Shown here: positions 1-12,165 of the stretch, piece by piece
How the letters are laid out: every line of letters starts with the position of its first letter
How positions within the stretch are numbered: the stretch's first letter is position 1
Assembly (NCBI GenBank): GCA_918026815.1
Contig: CAKJVC010000155.1
Coordinates: 186,001 to 250,000, forward strand
Length of the DNA stretch: 64,000 nucleotides
Source of the DNA: Chalara sp. BL73
Lineage: Eukaryota; Ascomycota; Leotiomycetes; Helotiales
Reading direction: 5' to 3'
Notes under the pieces: generated by a model
Database searches by the model: none
What the model was told of the DNA's origin: nothing
The model's input: only the letters and a program-made list of their open reading frames with translations
Translations under genes and position numbers: made by a program

Positions 1-3000
1 TTGAGATGGAAGCGGGTTGTGGTTGGTCAGCTGCCACCGGTGTTAGAGGTCCTTTGATGGGGGTTTCAATGCGAGCGCACCGTCTCGATTGCGGCGGAAT
101 GTGATAGAATTGCGATGAAAGGAAGACGAACTCAGTTGGTGCGGGATGATTCTGAAGGTTTTGAGGTGGGGATGAGATGAGACGAAGCGGAAGGTTCAAA
201 AGAAGAGGAAGAGAGAACGGTGATACTTAAAGGGTATGTTGGTTGGGGTCAGCCTGTCCATATGACAATTCACTTTGGAGCCCAACCTGACCTGACCCAG
301 CCCTGGTTTAGCTGGGGGGGGATTTATTATAGGTGAGCCAGATGATTCACGCGTGCCGGCTTAGCAGGCGAAACAGTGTGCAGCCTGCTCATAGGGCGGC
401 TCAAAACATAAGAAACTGTGTCAGACCCAATATTCGGCGTTAGTTAATAAGGGAAGGGCAAAAAGGCAAAACAAGCGTGCACACGTACAGCACAGTACAG
501 TGCAGTACAGTACCGCACTCCTCATGCTGTAGGGTGATGGGGGGAGTGAGTAGGGGGGGTGGAAGAGAGGGGGGGGGAGAGGGAGACAGGAACAGACAGG
601 TAACACTAGGCGCCAGTCTTTCTCAGTCTGACTCACCTTGACCCCCCAATCCCCAATCGCTAATCCAATTGAATTGACCCTAAGAAGAGGGGAGGAATAG
701 GCAGCGATGATTCGTCAATTGCATATTCCGCGCGAATCAGAATGGAAGGAGACGGTCAATGGCATCAAGAATGCCCCCAATCGCATATTCACATTCGGTT
801 GGGTTTGTCAATGGGCGGAGCACATTGGGAGTGTGTTGTGGGTGGATAAAGAAAATGGAACTTCGATTTCGTGTATTTTCAAAAGCGCTTTTTGCTTTGT
901 GACGGAGCTAAGCCTCTGCGCTAGACCTCTTCCGGTAGTGGTGCACGTTGCATTTGGCACGCTTATTCCCCCTCCCTTCTTCCCTTCCCCCCCCCCCCCC
1001 CGTCTCATCTTTTTGGTGATAGAGACATTTCAAGCCATTTGTCATTCAATTGCCTCCTCATATCCGTCCACAAAACAACCCAATTCCGCACATATTTGTT
1101 GACTCCCGTGCAGATGCATTTCTGACGCGTTTGATTGGCCAAAATGCGCCAGATATTGCGAAGGCGGCCAGGATTTCAATGGATAGGGCGAGATTGCTCT
1201 TATGCGAAACCACCCCTCCAACAATAATCACCACTCGCTCTGTTGCACCACTCTGTGGCCTTGGCTGTGCAGAAAGACATGGGTTCACCATGGGGGAGTA
1301 CATACAGGATCGTACATGTACTCTACTGTACCAAAAGCCCACCGAGCACACCGAGTTATTTCCCCGGTCTGCCTTCTACACTGTCAACAGTCTTGATTCT
1401 ACGTGGTGCCTCCTAATAAGGTTAATGGATTGATTCAAACCGCCTTGTGCTGTACGTACAGCAGGTATCAATGTTAGGCAGTCTCCAATGCCGCTTCAAT
1501 TCAGTGAAGCATCCGCACACGTGGCGCACTGCTCCCAGTTTGCGCAAACGTAGTCATCAGTATGCTATACCAATTGAAACAATTCGAATGGAGAAGGACA
1601 TACAGGAATTGCTCAATTATCTTGCGCCAGCTTTCCCTCTACAAATGGAACGGATAGTGAGTCTGTAGGCACACCAATTGGCAGGAGATGGTAGGCTCCG
1701 ATACCCTTTCATCAGCAGGCCACGAAGCCTTGCCACCCGCTTTTACAAACTTACAGCTTCCGCATTCTCCAGGTTCTGACCCAGATCATCCTTTTCGTTC
1801 CAGACCAGAAACACGAAAAGGCGCATGATCGTGTAATTTCCACACCCTTTCTGAAAGGCAATGCTAGAGATAGATACGGGAGTACAAGACATTGGAATTG
1901 AGAGAGCGGGTCAGCTGGTTGTGGTACACCGACTGGTGATATAGTGATACTTTCCCCACACCCCCTTCTACTGTTCACATGTCGAAATCCGCTTCACCCC
2001 ACCCATCCAAACCACGCAATGATAGTCCTAAAGGTATCTTTAGATGCCCTCAAGTTAAGGAGAGTTGTCTCAGGCCCCCACACAAGACAAGTCCAGCTCC
2101 TTCTCATCTGATCAATTGATCAATTGACCGTCTGCAACCTCCGGAGCCCTCCGAGCCATCACTCTTGTTGTCTTCGGACCCTGACATGCAAGCCCCAAGC
2201 CTCCCGCGATCATCACTTGGGTTGGATGGAGCTATTTTGATCTTCCTTATCGATAGAAGATAACGATAACTTTAAAACCACCTCTCCAAGACTGTCTATT
2301 AGCGCTCGAGCCCAGCTTTATCTTTTGTATCATTTATTCTGGATAGAAGCATGTGAATGGGAGTTTACAAATTGTTTTGTGTTTCCTTTTGGATTGAGTG
2401 ATTCTATATGCTGGTGAATTACACAGCTGGCCAAGATCACATGATGCCGCTCAGCCCTAGTCCCCAGTAGGGATACTCAGCCAGCCTCGTTTACAGGAGA
2501 ATTTCAGATTTCCATATACTGTATTATTGCAGCTCATATGTTGTCCAGCAAGTATGCATGGTAAAATATCCTCTGTATTTGGAACCTGCACCTCACGTGC
2601 GAATCAAGTGACATTCCTTTTTCTAAGCTCCTCTTAAGTACACAATACATGGTGGATGCTGGTTCAGTGGGTATAACCTCATCCACTAAGGTAAAAAAGT
2701 TACTTTGTACATAAAATCCATTCTATCTTGATTTTCAAGCTTGAGGTATTTCATCTGCAATTCATGTTTGGATAGAAGCAGCGACACAGAAAATCCCATA
2801 CACTCTCCCTATAGTATGCGTGCAATAATGATACGCGCCGTCTCAGATCCTTTAAAGGCTAAGTACGGCAGATGATGTGAGGGTCTGTTAGATTACTTAG
2901 ACCTGTTGGTTTAGCCCCCTATTGTTTGAAGGACAGGACAAGAGCAGACCTACCAACACTTCCTGACTTAAATTACACACATCGCCTAAAATCCCAATTC

Positions 3001-3272
3001 CTCCCAGGCTTCCGGGGAATCTTGCATCATTACCACAATACAATGATCAGACAGGAAAGGGGATCTCGAGCAATATTTTGTTTGGGATATAGCTGGGGCA
3101 GATCGGAAATAACGATTGAGTCCAAGGGTGAGTAATTTCTACATGTTCACTCTCTGAGTATTGGTCAGATGGCCATCTGAAAAACGTGGAGCCAAAACGC
3201 AACAGCTGGTTTTATGGCTGTTTTTGAATCACAGAAGATTCGGAGTTGAGACGGGTTTAGGAAAACATTCCT
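1..3272. other. Gene-poor unique DNA, no gene supported
   Basis: Base composition is ordinary, and stop codons break all frames into short ORFs with no recognisable family. Read on the minus strand, positions 1-240 are rich in C and T, as in fungal 5' leader or promoter DNA, so a minus-strand gene may begin just left of the window (inference). Homopolymers include about 15 C at 987-1001 and G runs near 316-325 and 540-585. A 131-codon ORF at 707-1102 and a 127-codon ORF at 1050-1433 overlap each other and contain the poly-C tract. I regard both as chance ORFs. Confidence 0.5.
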
Positions 3273-3835
3273 TCAAAGTTTGATGCGTTTGTTGTGGCGA
3301 TTGAAGTCCTCGAGTAGAGTAGCTGTCATAGAATCGTTACCTTTCACAGTCACGGCGAATGCCGTTTGATCAGCGCGGTTCTCCTCATTGGGATTCGCTC
3401 CGTATTTCAACAACAGAGCCGCAATATCGTGATGACCTCTTCAGATAGCTACATGCAAGGCTGAAGTGAAATCACGATCGCGAATCCGCCATCTTTTATC
3501 ATCAGGCGGAATACCATTTTCTAGCAGAAAGCCACGATGGAAGGATCCGCCTCAGCGAGCTGTTGGCAGACCCGCAAGTCTCCGACCCCGATGGTGTGAA
3601 TTGCCATGCTCTCAATATTTGCTGGGCATAAACGCTGCATGTAAGTGAGAATCAAGCAGAGTCCGCCTTCTACTGCGGCCTTCAGTAGTTCCCAGAGCGG
3701 TGGCAGTGCTGATGTTGTTTGGCCCAACCCAGCTACAGACATGTTTGACAAGGGAACTCCTTTGTTCTCGATGAAGGCTTTCAATTCTTCCAGATGATCA
3801 CGTCTGCAAAGACCCACGAGTTTGCGATCATTCAT
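3273..3835 (-). pseudogene. Ankyrin-repeat-type gene, broken by a frameshift and a stop
   Basis: The frame opens at the ATG at 3835-3833 (MNDRKLVGLCRRDHLEELK) and closes at a stop at 3521-3523. The next frame continues directly with ankyrin-like text: GFLLENGIP, then FTSALHVAI, then a TGA at 3441-3443, then RGHHDIAALLLKYGANPNEE, ending in a normal stop at 3273-3275. ALHVA..RGHHDIAALLLKYGANPN is a classic ankyrin repeat. A frameshift near 3525-3545 therefore separates the halves, and a CGA-to-TGA change would explain the internal stop. No intron of plausible size resolves the shift. The total is about 187 codons, short for an ankyrin protein, so it may also be truncated. It lies about 430 bp from the edge of the RIP island, so leakage of mutation is possible, although the changed C is followed by G rather than A. 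The family call is by eye. Confidence 0.7.
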
Positions 3836-4263
3836 TTTGGATCCTCGCGCTTGAGCCTTGCTGCAACGCTTGTATGATAAGAACAGCGGCCGCCTTGGGA
3901 GAAGGATGGATGAAGGAGAGAGAATTAATTCTAATTTACCAAAACCAACTAACAGAACCCCTGTTTATAGTTTAGAAAATAGATCGTAATTTTTACGTAT
4001 CGTTGGGGCCAATTTTCAACACAATTTGATGGATATTACATCCTGCTGTTTTCTTGCAAAACGGACGTCGGTGTATCATTTATGTTGCTGCTGCGGCCAC
4101 GATTCTGATTTTGTACTTTTGGGTATATACATTCTTCATACTTAAACATGTGCTTACGGTGGTAACATCGATCAAAAGAGGTAAATACTTACATCGTAAG
4201 CAGGAAAATAATAACGAAATAATAGAATAAGAGTATAGATTGCTCACACACTTGCACACCTAG
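3836..4263. other. Flank between the ankyrin pseudogene and the island
   Basis: Intergenic sequence that becomes more AT-rich towards the right. It probably contains the former promoter of the ankyrin pseudogene. I see no ORF, RNA gene or repeat. It ends at the target-site duplication of the large element (CGTGGATG, 4264-4271). Confidence 0.5.
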
Positions 4264-4271
4264 CGTGGATG

Positions 4272-4450
4272 TTATCTCATAAATCAGACCCTCGGAAATA
4301 CGAGAGGTTTACCCGCACGGGCCATACGGCCTTCTCATTGGCTCAGGAGTTGCCAGGAGTACGAATTAGGAAAAGCGGATCTTTGGCTCGAGAACATCTT
4401 TTCCGAGAGTCTGAGAAATTTTCGCAAAAAATTTGCTTTAAAAAATAGCT
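4272..4450 (+). repeat. Left terminal inverted repeat of the large element
   Basis: The first 24 bp match the right end exactly in inverted orientation. Weaker inverted similarity resumes over the inner border: a segment ending in TTCGCAAAAAATTTGCTTTA here corresponds to TTCTCGCAAAAATTTTGCTT in the reverse complement of the right end. Between them lies a module, CATTGGCTCAGGAGT at about 4338-4352, whose counterpart at the right end (about 37016-37030) is in the same orientation rather than inverted. The repeat is therefore compound. Confidence 0.75.
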
Positions 4451-5025
4451 AAAAAAAATCGATTTCCAGTATTTTCGACTAATACTTAATAAATATTAAA
4501 ATTCAAGCTTACGATCTCGATAATAAGTATACTTTAACTATTTTTATACTTATTCCGACAGTTTATACTATTTCAAATAGCTAATTTAATATAGAAGTAT
4601 AAAGTTAGCAAACTAAAAGTTAAAAGCTTCGTTAAAGCTAAAAAATTAACCGGAACGCTATTAATTACAATATAATAATACTATTTTTTCTACTTAATTA
4701 CAGCTATTTACTATTCTACTTTTTAATACAAATCAACGTACGTTTTCGGATTTTTAACTAGTTATGTAGTTGTTGCGCAAACAAAAAAGCGTTGAATTAC
4801 GGTTTTTGTTCAAATCTAAAAAAAGTACTGTTAAAAAATCGAGATCGAATTTATTAATATTTCTACAACTACAAATCGGATTACTTATTTAATAGTATTT
4901 TAAGTGTTACTTCGGTATTGTAAATTAAATATAATCGATATTATTTACAAATAAAAGTAGTTGTTAAATAATAAAAACAAAAAAAGTAAAAATAATCAAA
5001 AAGCGGAGTGTCGCCGACTTTTGAG

Positions 5026-5395
5026 CTAATTAAATAGTTAAATATTACTTTTAACAATTCCGAAATCAACTTTTGTAAATTTTTAAAAACTTTTAAAAAC
5101 TTCTGAAAATTTCTAAAAACTTTTAAACTAATTAAATAACTAGATATTACTTTTAACAATTCCGAAATTAACTTTTGTAAACTTTTAAAAACTTCTGAAA
5201 ACTTTTAAGCTAATTAAATAGCTAAATATTACTTAAAACAATTCCGAAATTAATTTTTATAAACTTCTGAAAATTCTTAAACTAATTAAATAGCTTAGAT
5301 TTTACTTATAACAATTCCGAAATCAACTTTTAATAACTTTTAAGCTAACTAAAATAACTAAAATTTAATTTTACAATTCCGGAATACTTTTTATT
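5026..5395. repeat. AT-rich tandem array, five diverged units
   Basis: A unit containing CTAATTAAATAG, then a TATTACTT-like stretch, ACAATTCCGAAAT and A/T-rich spacer is repeated five times. The ACAATTCCG core starts at about 5054, 5156, 5238, 5311 and 5383, so spacing shortens from 102 to 82, 73 and 72 bp. Related words (TTTAAACTAAT, ACTTTTGTAAACTTTTAAAAAC) recur near the other end of the island at about 30540-30720, 31080-31130 and 36270-36300, partly inverted, so this may be a subterminal repeat family of the outer element. Confidence 0.7.
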
Positions 5396-6692
5396 TTTTT
5401 AAAATTTATTATTACTGTTGCTTTTTTTATTTTATTTGTTCGCTTATCGAAATTAGAATTTTTAAATATAATTGTTGATTTCAGAAATTTATAATTTATA
5501 AATAAATATAACGAAAATATCGAAACAGTATTGTAAACTATTTCGTTATTAAACTTTGCTGTTTTTTCGGCAATTCGATTAACTTTAAATCGAATAATAT
5601 TTTCGAAAAGCTAACAGTTCAAGTTTTTTAGCTAGTTACTTTTGCGTAGTTCCGCTAAATTACTATTATAAACTTTTCGAGCAACGTAAATATATCGTTT
5701 TGTATTAAAGCTGTAGTATAGCTATTCGGCGTATTTTTTTTACACTAAGCTTTTAAACTTAAACGATATTGTCGAATTATAGTATTTGTAAAACAAACTC
5801 GGCTAAATATAATATTAGCGTTGTGTGTAAAGTTTTTGTAGTATTTTATTTCGATTTTTGCACTTTTATTTAAATGTTTTAATTCTAAATCGATAAACTT
5901 GTGTATAGTTAGTTTTTTAAGCTAGTTAACTAATTTAAAAGCTAAAATAAAACGCTAAAGTTTATTAGTGTTTACTTTCGGACTTAGTAGTTACTAGTAA
6001 TATAGTATTTCTTGACTGTAATTCTATTAAAAAGCACTTAGAAAATAAACAATAAATAAATTAACTATATAGCGAAAAACTTCAATATCGCTAGTTTTTA
6101 CAGCGTAACGAACAGTTAAATATAATCCGACTTTTTACAACATTTTACACATAGTTGTAAATGTAAAATCGGTATAGTTATTGCTTTTTTACGCGTTTTT
6201 AGTAAAAGCTGTTGTTTTAATATTTTTTACTAAATTCAGTATTTGTTGTAAAGTTAAAGTTTTAAGAATTTTGTTTTAGTTTTTTAGTCGATTTATTGTA
6301 TCGACAGTTAAATTAGTATTAACTAAATAACTTTGTTTTCGCAATACTGCACATAGCAAAACTATAATTTAAACATTAAAGTTTTAAGCTACAACTAGAA
6401 AATAAATATAGTACTTAATACTGTTTTTAAATTCTTTAAAAACATTTAAAATATTTATATTTTTTGTTAAAAAATAAAAAGATTTTTAACGTGCTTTGCT
6501 ATTTATCGGTTTTTAGTAAATACAAATAATTGTACACAAAAAGTTTATTTAAATATAAAACTATACAAGTACAAACAACAGCTAGTTTCGTCGATTGTAA
6601 ATTTTTTTAACTGCTTTTTGTTTTTTTTTTGTACTACGAAATCGAACAGTACTTAGCTAATTTCTATAAAATAATTGTAGCTTATAAATAAA
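5396..6692. other. RIP-degraded interior of the large element, left part
   Basis: Very AT-rich with stops in every frame. I could not read any conserved protein motif on either strand. By position this belongs to the outer TIR element, because it lies outside the Copia duplication at 6693-6697. Confidence 0.5.
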
Positions 6693-6697
6693 GTTAT

Positions 6698-6898
6698 TGT
6701 TGAGAATTGATGGTGTAGCCCACCCGTAAAGCATGGGCCATACCTTATGTAATAGCTTAGTCATTAGTGAAAGGGCCAAACCCCTTTTACTGAGCAACCT
6801 CCAAATTGCTTTACAATCAAGTTAATCCATCTTTTCTGAACCACTGTAATTGGGCAGACTTTGCGTACAGCACAAGCTTCTATTGATACTTTTTAATA
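6698..6898 (+). repeat. 5' LTR of the Copia element
   Basis: 201 bp, same length as the 3' copy, which differs mostly by C/T and G/A changes (for example GATGGTGTAGCCCACC here against GATAGTGTAGCCTACT there). It is GC-richer than the interior beside it. Preceded by GTTAT, the first copy of the target-site duplication. Confidence 0.92.
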
Positions 6899-6914
6899 AG
6901 TTATAAGCCCGGCT
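6898..6914 (+). other. Copia primer-binding site, initiator-tRNA-Met anticodon-arm type
   Basis: Immediately after the 5' LTR the sequence reads AAGTTATAAGCCCGGC. With G-to-A reversals this resembles GGGTTATGAGCCC, the complement of the anticodon stem-loop of fungal initiator tRNA-Met. Priming from a half-tRNA in this way is known for Ty5 and Drosophila copia (hemiviruses). The match is by eye and includes one non-RIP-type difference, so this is an inference. Confidence 0.6.
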
Positions 6915-9900
6915 TTGCACTGTAAGCGTACGAAAGAAGCCAGGAAAGAAAAGCTAATCGAAAATAAAGTAAGCTGCCAAAAACGACTATTTGCAGCTTA
7001 ACGGACTTATTACAACAATAAAAGCTATACAAAAAACGACGAACAGCTAATAACACGAAAGCAACGGACTGCTAAAAGCAACGGATAGCCAATAAAACAG
7101 CAACGGACCGCTAGTCGAACTTACGAAGCATACAAATTGCTATTTTAATTATATTAACAAACTTTAACCCGGAAACTACTGTACAACAGCTTTTACATTT
7201 TATTTACAACACGGAAGTTACTATACGACAGCTTTTTGCTTTTTTACTCCGAATTTCGCTAAACGTGTTCAACAAAAAGCTAAGCGCAATTCGACATAGA
7301 TTACATTAGCAAAGCAAAGCGGCTTGTAAAAACGCTTACGCAAGAAATATAGCAAAAATAGTTTAAGTTATTCGAGCTATACATAATCAAAAAAAAAATA
7401 AAGTTCGTTTTGAAAAAAACAGTAGTAAAGTATACATAAATAGCTTTTATACTTAAAACAGACAGAACGCCGAAAAAGTTATAAAACATTGAAAAGCAAA
7501 AAAAGCACAAAATAGCATTTGCGAAAACATTTTATATACTAACAATTTGTGTAAACTTTACAAACAACGAATATATAAAAAAATTCGATTTTATAAAAAA
7601 AAAATAAACAAACTTGCGACTTAAATACTTTAAATCCCGACCGCAAACTTGTCGCGAAAACTTAAACAAGCTTACAACATTTAAAATAAAATTAAACGCA
7701 AGTATTCAAAGTTTTTAAATTAAGCTTAAAAAACTACAACGTTATATTACGAATGCCGAGCTTACTTTAGCTACAGCTTTTAACGAAAGTCAACTGTTTA
7801 AATACTTACTTGCAGAATTGCTGTTAAACTATATAATAACTCGCGCGACTTTAAACGCTCAACTAAATTTAATTGTTTAAAACAAACTGTTTATTTTGCA
7901 GACTTAAAAAAATCAGCTTAAAACAAATCGGATTAAAACTGTAGCAATTGCGGCTTAACAGTTCGCAAATCGTAAAACATATTTCAAAACTCGAAACGCA
8001 AACTTTAAAGCTAAAAAACTAGAATGCTAGCTATGCGATAGTCGCAACTACCGATTTTTTAACTGCAAATAAAAAAAAACTGCTAAAAGTACAATCCGCG
8101 AAAAAAAACAAGCTTAGCGCCGACGTTGTAAACAGCAAAACACTCAAAAACCAAAACATAAACGTATAAAAAAAAAACATTACAAAGCTGAGTTAAACTT
8201 AAAAACGCTATTGTTAAACTCTGATTTAAAAAAGCTTATTTACGACTTAAAAAATAAAAAAACGGCTGCAATTTCTTTAAAAAACGCTCGTAAAATTTTT
8301 TATTTTTAATAAGCTTTAAACTCCGAAGCTTTTTTTTATATAACTGACTAACTTTATTTTTTTAAGCGTTTTTTAATTAAAATACCGAAACGCAGAATAA
8401 AAGTTGAAAAAAAGCGGTTAAGCTCAAATTATATAAATACAGTTAAGTTACAAATTAAAAGTAAAAAAATTTTTTTGTTGTTAAATGTATTATACGTTTT
8501 TAAATTAAAAGTAAATTTTTTTTCAAGCAAAAAAGTTTGTGCAAATAGCTTTACAGGTTTTTTCGATAACAAATGCATATAATACAAAAAAAGTAACTGT
8601 ACAATTATTACAGCACGCTTTACAAATAGAGTTTATATAGTTTTTAATATCGCTAATAGCTACAACGAAACAGCGTTTACAACAAAAAATGCTTAGCTAA
8701 CAACTTTTTTTAAAGTAATTTTAAATTAGCTTAAAAAACTTGTTACGAACTTGCAAACTTGCTGCTGCGCTTTTTTTGCAGCCGAAAAATTAAACACGAA
8801 TATAGCAAATAACTTAATTACAGACTGTAACACTAAAGCAACAGCTCGTTATTAACTGTATTACCGACAATTTGCACATTTCGAAAAAAAAGTAATTTGT
8901 AAACTTTACACAGTAACAACTTTAAAAAACAAAATTAAAGTTTTACTTTTTAACTATGTTTGTAAAATTTGTATTTTAACTAAATTAAAAAATCGCTTTA
9001 ACTGCAAACTAACACTATAAAAACTTTATATTTTCGATTTAGTATTCGTAAACGTATGCGAACTTTTTTTTATTACAGCTCGCGAAAACAAATACTTCGC
9101 TAAAATAATCGATAACGCAATTTGCAAAATGTAAATTTTAGCTACAAAAACAAAGCGAAAAATAGTTTTTAACTTTTAGTTTTAAAAAAAGCAAATAAAG
9201 TTAAAGTCCGGCTGTAAAGTCGTAAGCGTAAAGTTAAACAATGCTGTAAAACTGAAAAAGCTTTTAAATAACTAATGCTGGTAAAACAGTATTCGACTAC
9301 AATATACTGTTGCTTATAAATTACACTAAAACAGTATTGCCGAAAAATATATTTAAACAGCCGAAAACTTTACGAAAGCTATACTTAAAAAAACAAACTT
9401 GCTTATAAAATTTTAAAACAAAACTGTAAAAACCGATACGTACTTACAGAACTGTACTGCAATAAAACTAATAATTAACAACAGAAAAATTTTACTCGAA
9501 AAAGCTTATACAAGTAAAAAGCTTTTAATCGACTATATTTGCGTATAAAAAAGCAAGTGCTATTTATATATAAACTCGAAGTTACTTTTTGTTAAAAAAA
9601 AGTATAACAAACTCGTTAACAAAAGTCGTATTAGCGTGTTTATAAATTACTGCTAAAATACAACTTATCAACTAAAAGTTTACGCGCTAAATCTGAAATA
9701 CACAATTAAAGCTAAAGTAGTACAAATCGACGAAAACGTTAAAAAAAAAACAATAAAACTAAAGTTATAAAGCGTAAACGGCTCGCAAAACATACCGAAC
9801 CTGCTTTTAAACAAAGCTTTAAAAAAGCGCTTTTCTAGTACTAGTACAGCAAAAAAAAAAGCTACTTTTTAAACTGTCGATTTAAAGTTAATATTTAAAA

Positions 9901-11855
9901 TTATAAACAATTTCGAGATTCGAATACTAGTAGCAACTAAACTTATAAAAAACAGCGAACTTGCTGTAAAAACCCAGAAAAATTCTACAACTAAGCTAAT
10001 TACAGTCGAGTTTTTTAACAAAACAAACAGCGAGCTACTTAGCAAAAAGTCAGCGATTTTAAAGCTTGAATTTAAGCTTTTATTAAACACGTTTAACGAG
10101 CTAATTACTAAACATGTTTAACAAAATGCTACTTTAACGTTATAAACTAAAACAACTGTTAAAGCTAACTTAAAGTTACTTTAAAATAAACTATTAAACC
10201 CGGAGCTTTTTTAATTTTTTTAGTTCGGCTTAAAAAATCAAGCCGAATTTGCTTGTAAAAAATACTTTTTACAGAAGCGCAACAAAAACTAAACAGTCGG
10301 AAATAATAATAAAAAGTCTGTAAAAAAAATGCTTAAAGCTATATTAGCACTTATAACGAACGACTTTTTTACTGACTTTTTTTCGATCGAGTTAAACGAA
10401 TTAGCATTAATTAGTACTATTGTCGGCGGAATTCTTATTTTTACAAACTACAAACAAACTGTAAATAACTTTAATTACGAACTGCAATAGCGAAAAGCTA
10501 TAAAAATAAAACTTGTTTTTTTCGCTGCTAACGAAACTTAAAAAAAAAAACTTAAGCTAAAAAACTGCAACGAAGTTTTTACTAAATAAGTTTTTATTGT
10601 TAAAACAACTTCAGAAAAATCAGTAAAACGCTTTAAAACTAAACTAGTTACTCGAAAGTTTTTGTAAATTTACAAGCAAAATTACTTCGAGACTTTTGTA
10701 CTAACAGTCCGAATAAACACGTTACGGATTTTGTTAGTTATAGTCGCAGTTAAAAACTTAAAATGTTACTACTTTAACATTAAAAACGCTTTTACTAAGT
10801 TTACTTTTTAAAAAAAAATCTATTTAGCAAAGCTTAACAGTGTAACAGTTCGCGATAAATACGTTTTACGTGTATTACAAAGCTTTTATAAACTAAAACA
10901 AGCCGCAAAAAACTAGAATTTACTTTGCAAGTTTTATTTGTTTGTAAAAAAGTTCGTTTAAAGCTTAACAAACTTATGCTTGTTTATACACGCGAAACTC
11001 GGCTTAATTTTACTTGTTTACGTTAACGATATAATACTCGCAGCTTTTCGAGTAACCGACATCGAATAGTTCGACAATTATTTCTTTTCGCGATTTATAG
11101 CTAAAAACTTAAAAAAAATCAAAAAAATCCTAAGTATACAAATTACTCGGAACCGAAAAACAAAAAAACTGTAAATTGATTAAAAGCAGTATTTAAACGC
11201 TGTTTTGAACCGTTACGAGTTTACGCACAGCACTTACAAAAAAAAGTATACTTTTATCGAGAACTATAACAATTTACAGTCTGCAAAACTTAAAAACTAA
11301 CGAATCGACGCTAACGAATACTAACGAGTTATAAGTAGTTTAATGTACAGCATAGTTTACACTTGTTTAAACAAAGTTTTTAGTTTCGGAAAGTTTAGCT
11401 AGTTTATAAAAAATTTTGCAAGTTACTATAATAACGCATTTAAAAAACTTATGCGATATTTACGAACTACTGTAGCACAAAAAGTGCGCTACGAGCCCGA
11501 AGAAAATCGCAATTTAGTACTTTACTTAAACGCAAATTAAACAAAAAACAAAACGAACCGTAAAAACACTTTAAACAACGTTGCTATGCTTTACAGAAAG
11601 CTTGTTTTTTAGCGAAGTGTAAAGCAGATTTCGGTAACTGCGTCTAGCACAGAATTAAAGTACGTTGCAATAGCTATATGTGCTAAAACGAGCTAGTAGC
11701 TAGCACAGATTTTTCGTGACATAAAATACGCAAAGTATATCGGAGAACTATTACGAACCGTAATAATTTTCGGGGACAATCAAAAAGCGCTAACTCTAGT
11801 CAAAAACCCTTATTTGCACGAACGCTTAAAGCACATCGATATTTGCTATTACTAC
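6915..11855 (+). pseudogene. Degraded Copia gag-pol, 5' major part
   Basis: No continuous frame survives. Readable traces in order are a gag zinc knuckle at 8025-8066 (C-x2-C-x4-x-x4-C spacing, with TAG at the second position and Tyr where His is expected); a reverse transcriptase segment at about 10765-10920 reading FNIKNAF...VLQSFYKLKQAAKN, which corresponds to the family's DVKTAF...SLYGLKQAPR; the catalytic box YVNDIILA at about 11013-11040 (YVDD in active enzymes); and RNase H text with a DNQKALTLVKNP segment from about 11770 to HIDICYYY just before 11855. Stops fall where RIP would change Trp or Gln codons. The frame is cut at 11855 by the nested Gypsy element and resumes at 22438. Confidence 0.88.
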
Positions 11856-12165
11856 TGTGGCGGGGAACATGCTGAGAGCAAGAACAGCAACAGGATCTAG
11901 CACAAAACTCATAGGCGTGATAGCGGTGGCTGTAGCATACTGGAGAGAGCACCGGCGAGCCTAAGCTCTATATAATAGATAAACGTCAATAGCTTATAAG
12001 GGTGTAAAATATAGAAAAGTGGAAAAGTGTGTTGTATTGATAATGATGCGCCTCTTTACCGGAAGCGCAGGTTATATACAACTCATGCTCCTCAGGTCAC
12101 ATAACTGACCACTCATGAGTATCACGTGACAGAGTGTGAAAGGAAAGAAAATCGTTTTCACCACA
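11856..12165 (-). repeat. 3' LTR of Gypsy element 1
   Basis: 310 bp, TGTGG...CCACA. Contains a CACGTGA E-box at 12123-12129. It differs from the other LTR almost only by transitions, with the 22-kb copy carrying more of the A/T states (for example GAACATGC here, GAATATGC there). Far less AT-rich than the element interior. Confidence 0.92.

Noticed and set aside
707..1433. Two overlapping plus-strand ORFs of 131 and 127 codons
   Set aside because: Different frames over the same DNA, one crossing a poly-C run, and neither resembles a known family.
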